This document shows positions 48,036-57,700 of a stretch of DNA of 64,000 nucleotides, one piece after another. Every line of letters starts with the position of its first letter. Position 1 is the first letter of the stretch. The DNA is from Pyxidicoccus xibeiensis. GTDB taxonomy: Bacteria > Myxococcota > Myxococcia > Myxococcales > Myxococcaceae. The stretch lies in assembly GCF_024198175.1 (NCBI RefSeq), contig NZ_JAJVKV010000002.1:1116001-1180000 (forward strand), read 5' to 3'. Below the pieces are notes generated by a model. The model ran no database searches. It was not told the DNA's origin and saw nothing but the letters and a program-made list of their open reading frames with translations. Made by a program: the position numbers and the translations under genes.

Positions 48036-49217
48036 ATGCTGAAGTTGCTCCCGCTCCTCGCCGCCGTCGTCTTCCAGGCCGCTTCCGGTGACACGCTGTT
48101 CGTCCAGGCCAGCGCGCTGAACCTCCGCTCGAAGCCCAGGGCTTCCGCCGCCATCCGCACGCAGGTGCCCATCGGCACCGCGTGCTCCGTCGTGTCCCTG
48201 GCGAAGGACGGGTGGGCGGAGCTCACGTGCCTGCAGACGACGGGCTTCACCAAGCTGGAGCTGCTGGGGCCGACGGCGCCGGACCACGCGCAGTTGCTGG
48301 CGCAGGGCACGGAGGCGGGGCGGCCCACGGCGGACGCGCTCAACCTGCTGCAGCGCGCGGTGACGCTGAAGCCCACGGACGGGCCCACGCGGGACGCGTT
48401 CCGGGAGCTGTTCTGGAAGGCCGAGTTCGAGCGGCTGGGCCGGGCGCGCGCGGCGAAGGACACGCTGAAGACGGCGGCGCCGTGGAGCTTCCCGGAGGGG
48501 TGCGCGGACACCGTGGCCTGCGTGACGGGCATGGTGGCGCCCGACGCGGGGCCGGTGTGGCAGGAGGCGCGGACGCAGGGCTCGGACGTGGTGCTGGTGC
48601 AGCTGTTCGCGGACGGGCTCCTCTTCCTGCGCTCCGGCGCGGTGGATGCCGGAGCGCGCACCGTGACGATGCAGCTCGAGTCCCTCATGGTGCCGGGCGC
48701 GGCGGTGGTGGAGGCGCTGGGGGCGAAGGACTTCCAGGACGCGTGCCAGCCGGTGGACACCTTCGGAAGCGGGTCGTGCGGCGTCGAATACGCCCAGAGC
48801 TGCTCGCCGAGTGACTGCTGGGAGCCGTACCAGGACTGCAGGGTCGAGTCCGGGAAGGCCTGTCATGAGTGCAAGCTGGCCTGCAAGGGCACCTGCGGCG
48901 ACTGCCGGATGAAGTGCGGCTCGCGCGGCAACCGGAAGGAGTGCGTGGCCAGCTGCATCCAGGCCACGCGCGACTGCGAGGCGGAGTGCCAGGCGCCGGT
49001 CGACGCCGAGGACTCCGCCTGCGAGCGGCAGTACGACCGGTGCTCGGAGGAGTCGAACCGCGAGTGGGCGCGCACGTGCGAGGCGCCGTGCGACCGCGCC
49101 GTCGCGTGCGTCAAGAGCTGCATGGACCGGGGCACCAACATGTACGAGTGCCTCGACCGCTGCGACAACCGGCTGCCGGACTCGTGCCACCACAAGTGCC
49201 TCAGCGGGTATCAGTGA
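48036..49217 (+). CDS. Exported SH3-domain protein with a Cys-rich C-terminal half
   Basis: A 393-residue protein with a signal peptide (MLKLLPLLAAVVFQAASG). Residues 18-80 form a bacterial SH3 domain (LFVQASALNLRSKPRAS, IGTACSVVSLAKDGWAEL). A helical region (DALNLLQRAVTLKPTDG) resembles a TPR arm. From about residue 245 to the end it is packed with more than 25 cysteines in repeats like CHECKLACKGTCGDCRMKC and CVASCIQATRDCEAEC, so a heavily disulfide-bonded extracellular module is expected. The stop codon overlaps the start of the formylglycine-generating-enzyme gene, so they are coupled. No CxPxR sulfatase motif is visible in it. Start at ATG 48036. Confidence 0.8.
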   Translation: MLKLLPLLAAVVFQAASGDTLFVQASALNLRSKPRASAAIRTQVPIGTACSVVSLAKDGWAELTCLQTTGFTKLELLGPTAPDHAQLLAQGTEAGRPTADALNLLQRAVTLKPTDGPTRDAFRELFWKAEFERLGRARAAKDTLKTAAPWSFPEGCADTVACVTGMVAPDAGPVWQEARTQGSDVVLVQLFADGLLFLRSGAVDAGARTVTMQLESLMVPGAAVVEALGAKDFQDACQPVDTFGSGSCGVEYAQSCSPSDCWEPYQDCRVESGKACHECKLACKGTCGDCRMKCGSRGNRKECVASCIQATRDCEAECQAPVDAEDSACERQYDRCSEESNREWARTCEAPCDRAVACVKSCMDRGTNMYECLDRCDNRLPDSCHHKCLSGYQ

Positions 49218-50206
49218 GCGTGCGGTGGGTGTCGTTGCGTGGCAGCGCACGCGTCGCGCTCGCCTTCCTCCTGGGCGCCGCCGCGCCGCTGCCCGCCGCA
49301 CACGCCGAGGAGGCCTGTCCGAGCGACTTCGCGCGGCCAGCACCGGAGGCGCGCCCTCCGGAGGGCATGCGCGTTGTCCCGGCGGGGCGCTTCTGGATGG
49401 GGCGCAAGCGCTCGCCCCGCGCGGACGAGACGCCGCGCCACGCCGTGTGCGTCGACGCATTCTTCCTCGACGAGACGCTCGTCACCGTGGAGGCCTTCGC
49501 CCGGTTTACCGAGCGCACGGGCTACAAGACGACAGCCGAGCAGCTCGGCTACGGCATGGTGGCCGAGGCGGGCCTGGCCGAGTGGGAGTGGCGCCGCACC
49601 CCGGGCGCCACCTGGCGCGCGCCGTTCGGCGCCTCGCCTCCGAAGGACTACGCACCGCGCCCCGACCACCCGGTGACGATGGTGAGCCACGTGGACGCGC
49701 TGGCGTACTGCCGCGCGCACGGCCTGCGGCTGCCCACCGAGGCGGAGTGGGAGTACGCGATGCGCGCGGGCACCACGGACACCCGCTTTCCCTGGGGCGA
49801 CTCGCCGAAGCGGCCCGACGCGAGTTACGGCCTCAACTTCTGGCAGGGCGCCGACCACCGCCAGCCCAGCGGCGAAGACGGCCACGTGTACCTGTCCCCG
49901 GTGCGCGCCTTTCCCGCCAATGCGTGGGGCTTCTTCGATCCGGTGGGCAACGTCTGGCAGCTCGTCGCGGACGTCTATGATTCCGGCGCGTATGCCCGCC
50001 GCGCGGCGGGCGTCCGCAACCCGGTGACGACCGGGGCGGGCGAGGAGCGCGTGACTCGCGGCGGCTCGTGGTGGTGCTCGGCGAAGTCCTGCCACGGCTA
50101 CGGCCTGTTCTACCGGGGGAAGGCCCGGCCCGAGGCCCCCTTCAACAACGTGGGCTTCCGCTGCGCGAAGGACGTGGAGGGGACGCGGCCCCGCGGCGGG
50201 CCCTGA
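49214..50206 (+). CDS. Formylglycine-generating enzyme (sulfatase-modifying factor)
   Basis: A 330-residue FGE-sulfatase-domain protein with a signal peptide (VALAFLLGAAAPLPAAHA|EE). The fold is complete: GMRVVPAGRFWMG, FFLDETLVTVEAFARF, HVDALAYCRAHGLRLPTEAEWEYA, FPWGD, GFFDPVGNVWQLV and a final NVGFRCAKD. Importantly RGGSWWCSAKSC keeps two cysteines five residues apart (288 and 293), matching the copper-binding catalytic pair of true FGEs; most FGE-like proteins lack them. It should oxidise a Cys in a CxPxR target to formylglycine in the periplasm. No sulfatase is in this window. GTG start at 49214 overlaps the upstream stop (GTGA); a GTG at 49220 is possible. Confidence 0.85.
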   Translation: MSVRWVSLRGSARVALAFLLGAAAPLPAAHAEEACPSDFARPAPEARPPEGMRVVPAGRFWMGRKRSPRADETPRHAVCVDAFFLDETLVTVEAFARFTERTGYKTTAEQLGYGMVAEAGLAEWEWRRTPGATWRAPFGASPPKDYAPRPDHPVTMVSHVDALAYCRAHGLRLPTEAEWEYAMRAGTTDTRFPWGDSPKRPDASYGLNFWQGADHRQPSGEDGHVYLSPVRAFPANAWGFFDPVGNVWQLVADVYDSGAYARRAAGVRNPVTTGAGEERVTRGGSWWCSAKSCHGYGLFYRGKARPEAPFNNVGFRCAKDVEGTRPRGGP

Positions 50207-50404
50207 AGGACTGCCCCGGGCATCAGCTGGCAGGACGGCGAGCTCACGGCGCAAGGCTTTGCTCGAGTCGGAAGCCCTGCTCGCCTGCTCCCACATTCCG
50301 GGAACCGGAGTCGCGCGCAGGGGAGGACTCCGAGCCTGTCCGTCAGATTACAGTCCGTGACGCGCCACTCCCCGAAGGCGCCAGTCGTGCAGAACAGTGG
50401 GGCC

Positions 50405-51457
50405 ATGAGGCTGGCATTCATCTGTGTAGGAGTCCTGGCCACGGGCTGTGCGGCCCGTGGTGTGCCCGAGCAACCCGCTGGCGTCCCGATGAGCAGCGCG
50501 GCGGCGCCCTCCGCCAACGTGGGCGGGGCGGGGGCGCATGCTCCCGTCGTCTTCGAGGGCATGTGTGATGCGTCGGGGGCGGTGGCCCTCGGCGGAGAGC
50601 TGTTCGTGGTGGGCGACGACGAGGACAACATCCTCCGCGTCTACGACGCCCGGCGCGGCGGCGTGCCCGTCCAGCGCGTGGACCTGTCGCCCGACCTGGA
50701 GCTGCCCATCAAGAAGAAGCCGCCGGAGGCCGACATCGAGGCGGCCACCGGGCTGGGCTCGATGTCCTTCTGGCTGACGTCCCACGGCCGCAACAGCTCC
50801 GGCAAGAAGCAGCCGAGCCGCCTGCGCTTCTTCGCCACGCAGGAGACGGAAGGCGGCCCGAAGCTGGTGGGGCGGCCCTATTCGCACCTGCTGGATGACC
50901 TGCTCGCGGACTCCCGGCTCGCCCGCTTCGGGCTGGCGGAGGCAGAGGCGCTGGCGCCGAAGTCTCCGGGGGGACTGAACATCGAGGGCATGACGGCGAC
51001 GGCGGATGAGAGCGCCATCCTCATCGGCTTCCGCAGCCCCGTGCCCGAGGGGCGGGCGCTGGTGGTGCCGGTGCTGAACCCGAAGGAGCTGGTGGACGGA
51101 ACCACCCGGGCGCGCCTGGGCGAGCCCCGGCTGCTGGACCTGGGAGGGCTGGGCATCCGCTCCCTGTCCTGGTGGCGCGGGCGCTACCTCATCATCAGCG
51201 GCGGCACCGCGAGCGAGGCCACCTCGCGCCTGTTCACCTGGCGCGGCGGCGACGATGCGCCAGTGCCCGTGCCCGACATCGACCTCACCGGCCTCAACCC
51301 CGAGGCCTTCTTCACGCCCGAGCAGGTGGATGAAATCCTGCTCCTGAGCGACGACGGCACCGTCCCGCTCGACGGAGTCGAGTGCAAGAAGCTGAAGGAC
51401 CCGACCCGCAAGCGCTTCCGTGGCGTGTGGGTCAAGCTGCCGCCCGAGCAGACCTGA
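50405..51457 (+). CDS. DUF3616 lipoprotein
   Basis: A 350-residue lipoprotein with a lipobox (MRLAFICVGVLATGC, Cys15). The remainder is a beta-propeller-like domain: FEGMCDASGAVALGGELFVVGDDEDN, a segment with LRVYDARRGG, GGLNIEGMTATADESAILIGFRSP and DEILLLSDDGTVPLDG are typical of DUF3616. Function is not established; a role in binding or sensing at the cell surface is plausible. It follows the FGE gene by 198 bases and may have its own promoter there. Confidence 0.82.
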   Translation: MRLAFICVGVLATGCAARGVPEQPAGVPMSSAAAPSANVGGAGAHAPVVFEGMCDASGAVALGGELFVVGDDEDNILRVYDARRGGVPVQRVDLSPDLELPIKKKPPEADIEAATGLGSMSFWLTSHGRNSSGKKQPSRLRFFATQETEGGPKLVGRPYSHLLDDLLADSRLARFGLAEAEALAPKSPGGLNIEGMTATADESAILIGFRSPVPEGRALVVPVLNPKELVDGTTRARLGEPRLLDLGGLGIRSLSWWRGRYLIISGGTASEATSRLFTWRGGDDAPVPVPDIDLTGLNPEAFFTPEQVDEILLLSDDGTVPLDGVECKKLKDPTRKRFRGVWVKLPPEQT

Positions 51458-51790
51458 GCGGGGCCGAGACTTCCCGGCCGCGAGGCGCCGTCAGACTGTG
51501 GGCCCCAAGGTAAGGTGGGGCTCCTCCGCGAGCCCCTGCTGGAGCTCGGTACGAAGTTGGCATCCGGCATCGGGGCGCTGGAGCCTTCGCCATCAGGCCC
51601 TGGCTCTCGAGGTGGAGGTGGGAGCGCCTCCGCGAGCCCTGCTGACGCTCCGTGCGAGCTCGGCATCCGGGCGCTGGCGCCTCGGCCGCCATGTCCGATG
51701 GGCACCCCCGCCCGCCACCCGGAGCGCAATGGGGTTGCTCGTCACGGGCGAGCGGAGCCGTGACCCGAGCTGAGGTAGGCTCAGTGCCGC
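51458..51790. other. Intergenic region with an imperfect direct repeat
   Basis: A 333-base gap with no convincing gene. Most of it is taken up by two diverged copies of a roughly 85-base direct repeat (separate entry). Confidence 0.55.
51514..51706. repeat. Imperfect direct repeat, copies 104 bp apart
   Basis: CTCCGCGAGCCC begins at 51524 and again at 51628. Flanking matches include GGTGGG before it, and CTGCTG, GGCATCCGG and GGGCGCTGG after it. The 104-base offset is twice the 52-base period of the repeat at 41.2 kb, and both contain GCCCTGCTG followed by CTCG and GGGCGC-like blocks, so they may belong to one degenerate intergenic repeat family. Confidence 0.45.
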
Positions 51791-52555
51791 ATGCAGCTGG
51801 CCATTCCTCATGCTCCCCGGAAGGTACGACTGTCCCAGGTGCCCGGCGCCATGGGGCGCCTCGTGCGCGGCGTCGTGCTCGGCATCGCGGCCATGATGCT
51901 CTTCGGCACGGGCGCGGCCCTGGCGGGCCGCTTCTTCGTGGAGGAGCAGGCCTTCGCCTCACGCGCGGAGGAGGTGGAGGCGCTGGTGGTGGCCTCACGC
52001 CTGCCGCCGCCGGATGCCCGCGACGGGGCGGAGGGCGCGCTGGAGGTCATCTACACCTTCCAGGACAAGGAGCACTCCGTCGCCAACGTGCGGACCTTCG
52101 CCGAGTACGCGGAGGGGCTGGGGCGGGGTGCTCGCATCCGGCTGCTGGTGGACCCGGCGGTACCGGACCGGCCCCGGGAGGCGGGCTTCGCGCGGGCGCG
52201 GGCCTCGCGGGTGGGGCTGCTGCCATGGGGCCTGGCCCTGGGGGCGCTGGTGGCGGTGGGCTTCTTCACCTGGGAGGTGCGCCGGCTGTGGCGCGCGGAG
52301 GTGGAGCCGCTGCGGCTGGGCGCGCTGGTGTGGCTGACGCCCGACGCGCCGCTGCCGGAGTCCCGGGGCGAGGTGGTGTTCCCGGCGACCTACTTCCGCC
52401 AGGACGTGAAGCACGCGGTGCGGGCGCGGGTGAGGCCCGGGCGGGCGCCGGTGCGCAACGGGGACAAGGTCCTGGCGGCGGTGCTGCCCCGTCAGCCCGG
52501 CTGGGCGCGCGTCATCGACCAGGACCTGGCGAAGGACCTGGGCTGGGTGCGCTGA
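51791..52555 (+). CDS. DUF3592-type membrane protein
   Basis: A 254-residue protein with two membrane helices (about 24-46, GVVLGIAAMMLFGTGAALAG; and about 142-162, GLLPWGLALGALVAVGFFTW). The region between resembles DUF3592: EALVVASRL, EVIYTFQDKEHSVANV and GARIRLLVDPAVPDRPREAGF. A cytoplasmic C-terminal domain of about 90 residues follows, with a TYFRQDVKHAVRARVRPG strand. Function is unknown. MQLAIPHAPRKV at the N-terminus is basic, as for N-in topology. Confidence 0.72.
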   Translation: MQLAIPHAPRKVRLSQVPGAMGRLVRGVVLGIAAMMLFGTGAALAGRFFVEEQAFASRAEEVEALVVASRLPPPDARDGAEGALEVIYTFQDKEHSVANVRTFAEYAEGLGRGARIRLLVDPAVPDRPREAGFARARASRVGLLPWGLALGALVAVGFFTWEVRRLWRAEVEPLRLGALVWLTPDAPLPESRGEVVFPATYFRQDVKHAVRARVRPGRAPVRNGDKVLAAVLPRQPGWARVIDQDLAKDLGWVR

Positions 52556-52640
52556 CCGGGGACCGTTGGGGCCGAAAAGTTGCCGGTGGCATGGGGCCGT
52601 GTGACACACGCCTGTAGCTTGCTGTCCGCCGGAGGAACCC

Positions 52641-54479
52641 ATGCCCTCGCGCCTCGCTCTCGTGCTCCCCGTGCTGTTGTTGCTCGTCCCGGGCGCGGTG
52701 GGCGCGGCGAAGCGGAATGAGGCCGAGGAGGCCTACGAGGGCGCCCGCCGGGCCTACTACGCGCTGAAGGACGACGCGTCCCGGCGCAAGCTGCGCCACC
52801 ACTGGCTCAACGTGGTGCGCAAGTTCGAGGCCGTGGCCAGCCGCCACCCGAAGTCGGACCGTGCGCCGGATGCCCTCTTCACCGCCGGCGAGCTGCTTCA
52901 GGAGCTGAGCCGCGTCTCCTTCGTGGAGGAGGACCTGAAGTCGGCCATCTCCCACTACAAGCAGGTGCGCGATGGGTACCCGAAGCACCGGCTGGCGGAC
53001 GACGCGGCGCTGGCGCTGGCGCGCATCCATGTCAACCGGCTGGACCAGCCGGACGCGGCGCGCCGCATCCTGACGGAGACGCTCGCCACCAACGGCAGGG
53101 GAGACCAGGCGAAGGACATGCGGGCGCTGCTGGCCACGCTGCCTGCGTCCAAGGGGGCTCCCAAGGTGGCGCCGGAGCTCAAGCCCGCGCCCGCGAAGCC
53201 CGCGCCCACCGAGGAGGAGCGCGCCCCCATGGTGGCCCAGGTGTCCCCGCCGGCCGAGCGCCCCGGGTCCGCGCTGGTGGACGCCATCGAGAAGATTGCC
53301 CGCGAGCCGTCGCCCAGGCTTCCCCGGTTGGACCCGGCCCCGCCGGTGTCCGGCGGTTCCGAGGGCAAGGGGCTGGACGCGGCGGTGGCGGCGGCCCTGG
53401 CGGCGAAGGAGGTCAAGGCGGCTCCCTCGGAGGCCCAGGCCGCGGCCACCCCCGTGACGCAGCCCGGGGCCGAGTCGAAGCCGGCCCGGGACACGAAGGC
53501 GACCGAGTCGCAGGCCGTGGCGTCCTCGCAGAAGAAGCCCGAGGCCGAGGCGGCGCGGGACACGCAGGCGTCCGCGGCCGTCGCCGCGCGCGACGTGAAG
53601 CCCGAGCCGGTGCCCGCGAAGACCGAAGCGCGGGACGCGAAGTCCGCCGAGCCGCACATCACCGTCGCCGCGCCCGAGCCGCCGAAGCCCATCACCCGTC
53701 CGGTGGACGACCAGGTGGCGCAGGCGCGGCTGAAGGCCGTGGCGAAGCAGTCCCGCAGCGCGGAGCTGACGCTGGCGGAGCAGCTCGGGCTCAAGGTGCG
53801 GCGCGTGGTCATCGACCCGGGCCACGGCGGGCATGACACGGGCGCCATCGGCAAGGAGGGGACGCGGGAGAAGGACGTGGCCCTGTCCGTGTCGAAGAAG
53901 CTGGCGGAGGCGCTGCGCGAGAAGGGGCTGGAGGTGGTGCTGACGCGCGAGGATGACCGGTTCATCCGCCTGGAGGACCGGGCGAAGTTCGCCAACGCCG
54001 AGCACGGCGACCTCTTCATCTCCATCCACTGCAACGCGGCGGCGAAGCGCAAGCTGCGCGGCATCGAGACGTACACGCTGAACACGTCCGCGGACCGCTA
54101 CTCCATCCGGCTGGCGGCGCGTGAGAACGAGTCGTCGGAGAAGGGCATCAGCGACCTGCAGTTCATCCTGGCGGACCTGGCGACGAAGGCCAACACGGAG
54201 GAGTCGTCGCGGCTGGCGAACCAGGTGCAGCGCTCGCTCGTGTCGGGCCTGTCGCGCAAGTACACGGGCATCAAGGACCTGGGGCACAAGGAGGCGCTGT
54301 TCTACGTGCTGCTGGGCGTGAAGATGCCGGCCATCCTGGTGGAGACCTCCTTCCTGTCCCACCCGGAGGAGGAGGAGCGCCTGGCCTCGGGCGAGTACCA
54401 GGCCGAGGTGGCCAAGGCGATTGCCCACGGCGTGGAGGAGTTCCTCAGCGACCGCCGCCGCGTGGCGAAGGTGGACTGA
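52641..54479 (+). CDS. N-acetylmuramoyl-L-alanine amidase (AmiC type) with TPR-like N-terminus
   Basis: A 612-residue exported enzyme: signal peptide (LALVLPVLLLLVPGAVG|AA), a TPR-like helical region (30-165, RRAYYALKDDASRRKL, DLKSAISHYKQVRDGYPKH), a long Ala/Lys/Pro/Glu-rich spacer (165-370), then an Amidase_3 catalytic domain (about 385-607). Zinc ligands are the His in VVIDPGHGGHD (about 395), the Glu in GTREKDVAL and the His in SIHCNA; the catalytic Glu is in LVETSFLSHP. It cuts the amide between MurNAc and the stem peptide, separating daughter cells. The insert ADLATKANTEESSRLANQ could be the autoinhibitory helix seen in AmiC-like enzymes. Strong GGAGG precedes the ATG. Confidence 0.92.
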   Translation: MPSRLALVLPVLLLLVPGAVGAAKRNEAEEAYEGARRAYYALKDDASRRKLRHHWLNVVRKFEAVASRHPKSDRAPDALFTAGELLQELSRVSFVEEDLKSAISHYKQVRDGYPKHRLADDAALALARIHVNRLDQPDAARRILTETLATNGRGDQAKDMRALLATLPASKGAPKVAPELKPAPAKPAPTEEERAPMVAQVSPPAERPGSALVDAIEKIAREPSPRLPRLDPAPPVSGGSEGKGLDAAVAAALAAKEVKAAPSEAQAAATPVTQPGAESKPARDTKATESQAVASSQKKPEAEAARDTQASAAVAARDVKPEPVPAKTEARDAKSAEPHITVAAPEPPKPITRPVDDQVAQARLKAVAKQSRSAELTLAEQLGLKVRRVVIDPGHGGHDTGAIGKEGTREKDVALSVSKKLAEALREKGLEVVLTREDDRFIRLEDRAKFANAEHGDLFISIHCNAAAKRKLRGIETYTLNTSADRYSIRLAARENESSEKGISDLQFILADLATKANTEESSRLANQVQRSLVSGLSRKYTGIKDLGHKEALFYVLLGVKMPAILVETSFLSHPEEEERLASGEYQAEVAKAIAHGVEEFLSDRRRVAKVD

Positions 54480-54712
54480 GGCCCATGCCTGGGAATGGGC
54501 TGACCTCAAAGGTCGCGCTGACCCCACTGCGTGCCATTCATTGACATCCAACCCCCTGGAATTGCATGAGCTCCAGGTGGCACCTGTCTTGCTAGCACCG
54601 CGCGTGTCAGAAGCCTGACACCCCGGGCACGTAGCGGGAGTGGCTCCCGTCGCGTGACCCGATCCGCCCCCGATTCCGGAAGGGCGACGACGCGGCAAGA
54701 GCTGGAAGGTGT

Positions 54713-57700
54713 ATGAGATTGACGAGGTTTCGTTGGTGTGTCGCAGCGGCGGCCAGTGCAGGGCTCCTGGCGTGTGGTTCTCCCGCTGAGCAGTCAGCTT
54801 CCACCGAGCTGGCGTCCCAGGAGCAGCGCGCGGCGGGCGAGCTGAACACGAACATCCTGCGTGTGAGGGCACTCCTCACGAACCAGAATCCGCAGGTGCT
54901 GGAGTTGATAGCGCTCCAGCCGTCGTATTCCACCAGCGCACGCGCGGACAGCACCCAGCCCACGGGGTATACCGCCACGAGCTCCGACGGCGTTCGGACG
55001 AGCCTGCTGGAGTTCAACTTCGAGATGCTGGTGGAGGCGGGCGCGGGCGGCGCCAATGGCGTCCGCTACCGGGTCAGCGCGGGGCGCAGCATCGGCAACT
55101 CCTCGTTCCAGTTCCCGCCCGTCGACAACGTGGTTGTCAGGACACCGGACGTGCAGCCCGCGCCCACCCAGGTGCAGCTCGACAGCTGCGTCGGGGTCCT
55201 CCAGTTCTCGCTCGGTCAGGATTCGACGTGCACCACCGCGCCTGGAGACTCGCGGAGCATGTCCGCGGGCATCGGTCTGTTCGAGCGCCAGGGGAAGTAC
55301 CTCGGGTTCGTCCGTGGCGGCGTTCCCCAGAACATCAGTGTCTTCTACACGGTGCGGACGGGCACCACCGTGTACTCGAACTCGACCACGGTCCAGGCGA
55401 CTGCGGGCTGTGATGAGATTGTTCCCGTCTGCATCGTCGCGCAGCAGCCTCCGCCTCCGCCCGACCCGCTGCCGGTGCCCCCTCTGGGTGGGCTGAGCGG
55501 CCCGTGGGAGCTGTCGGGAGAAACGCCCATCTCCCGCAGCGTCAACGTCCTCGGCGGCCCCCGCCCCGACTACTCGAACCGGACGAGGAGCGACACGACG
55601 CCCTCGGCGCCCATCAGTGAGCCGAGCACCTGGTGGAGCCTGGGGAGCCTGGCCGAGGGCAGCGGCTATCGCATGACGACCAGCGCGCGCCTCGGGCCCT
55701 CCCGGCATTTCATGGAGGTCAACACCGGGTATGCGGTGGATGGCATCTCGGTCATCGCGAACCAGACCACCCCCGTCACGAGGGTGGTGGACGGCGTGAG
55801 CCGGTATCCCTACGTGATGCAGCCCGCGTACCTCCACGGCGAGCTCCGCCTGGTGGACCCGTACGTCACCCAGCATCCGGGCGCTCCCAGCTCGCTCCAG
55901 TCGCTCATGTTCTCGGCGGACTTCGACGCCAATGGAGACGGGATACCCGACAGGTTGATGAACCAGGGAACCTATCTCTCCGCCAGCAGCTCCCCCAGCG
56001 CGACCAATGGCAGTGTCGGCGCGCGCTTCAATCCGGCGACCGGAGAGCTCGCGAGCCAGTACGAGCTCGTCCTGGCGAGCCCCTTCAACCTTCGCAGGAC
56101 GTGGACGCAGGCCCTGGTGCTCCGGTTCGAGGCGGGCCCGCAGGGCGGCGGCGCAGGAGCATTCATCCTCCGCCAGAACCAGAACACGCATCAGCTGGGG
56201 GCCGGAGAGCGTGGTCGCATCGACCACGCGTATTGCTTCAACGAAGTCCAGCTCGACTACTGGACGGCGCTGGGGCGTCTCTACAATCCCCGGGCTCTCA
56301 TCAACGGCGGCTTCACCGGCACGGACTGGCGGGGCCGGCCGGCCGCGTATCAGCTGCTGAGCGGCGACTTCACGGGCACCCCGAGCGCCAGCCAGCCCGC
56401 GACCCGGGGCTCCATCCGGATGTCGCTCCCGGAGGGCACCTACACCGTGGCTCGGTCGGCGGTGATGGTGAATGCCAATGGCCAGACGAACAACGCCAAC
56501 TTCTCACCGCTCCCGCTGGTGCTGGGGTGTGGGCAGCGGCTGAAGATCGTGCCTCCGCACACGGTGTCCATCGCGCCCAACAGCGAGTGCTCGGCGACCG
56601 GAGAGGCGCCCGTGTCGGGCATCGTGAGGAGCAGCGGCACCGAGGTGGACCGCATCTGGTACCAGGTCAATGGCGGCCCCGAGGTGACGCTGTGCACGAA
56701 CTGCGGCATCGAGCCGACCTTCTCGTTCACCGTGCCGCTCCAGGCCTGTGCGAACGAGATTCGCGTCTTCGCCTTCACCGAGGGGATGCCGGAGGCCTCG
56801 TCCGGCGCCCAGCAGATCGTCTGGGACGACCCCAACGACGGGCCGAGCTGCGAGGGCTCGGCCTGTGTGGCCCGGACGAACCTGCCGCCCGTGGCGCGCT
56901 GCCAGGACGTGACGGTGGTCGCCAACGGCACGTGCAGCGGGTGTGGCTCGGTGAATGCGAGTTCGTATGACCCGGACCCGGGCGACACCATCACCTGCGT
57001 GCAGTCGCCGGAGTGTGCGTCCGGCGTCGGCTCGCGGCAGGTGACGCTCACCTGCACGGACTCGGAGGGGGTGTCCTCTTCGTGTACCGCGATGGTGACG
57101 GTGGAGGACCAGACGCCGCCGACGCTCATCTGCCCGGCGCCCATCGTCGTGCAGGCCACGGAGCCCGAGGGCGCCCAGGTCACTCCCGGGACGGCCACTG
57201 TCGGTGATGCCTGCTCCACGCCCCAGGTCTCCGGGCCGCAGGCCGGGACATACGTGGCGGGAACGCACACGGTGACGTACACGGCCACGGATGGCGCCGG
57301 GAACCAGGCGACCTGCAACTCCACCATCCAGGTGCTGGAAGCGCCCAACCCGCCCACCGTCACCCTGGGCAACCAGCCGCGCTATACGCAGCTGACGCAC
57401 CACACGCTCTGGGGCTATGCAACGCCCGGCGTCTCGGGCGCCGCCGTCACGGAGGTCTACTTCACCGTGGATGGGGGCCCGCACCTGGCGCCCACCACGG
57501 TGAACCCCGTCGGCGGCTACAACAACGTCGAGGTGGACCTCGCGGAAGGCACGCACGTCATCGAGATGGTGGCCATCGACGCGGCGGGAGTCCGGAGGAG
57601 CCGGACGACGACCATCACCGTGGACCTCACCCCCCCGGTGCTCACCGTGCTCTCGCCGACCGCCGGCCAGGAGCTCTCGTCCCCCGTGGTGCAGGTGGTG

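Noticed and set aside
45860..48760. Minus-strand frame of 966 codons opposite mutS and the SH3 gene
   Set aside because: Shadow of mutS; no recognisable domain.
48036..49217. Cys-rich protein as a substrate with a CxPxR sulfatase motif
   Set aside because: The closest stretch, CSPSD, lacks the Arg, so a formylglycine target cannot be claimed.
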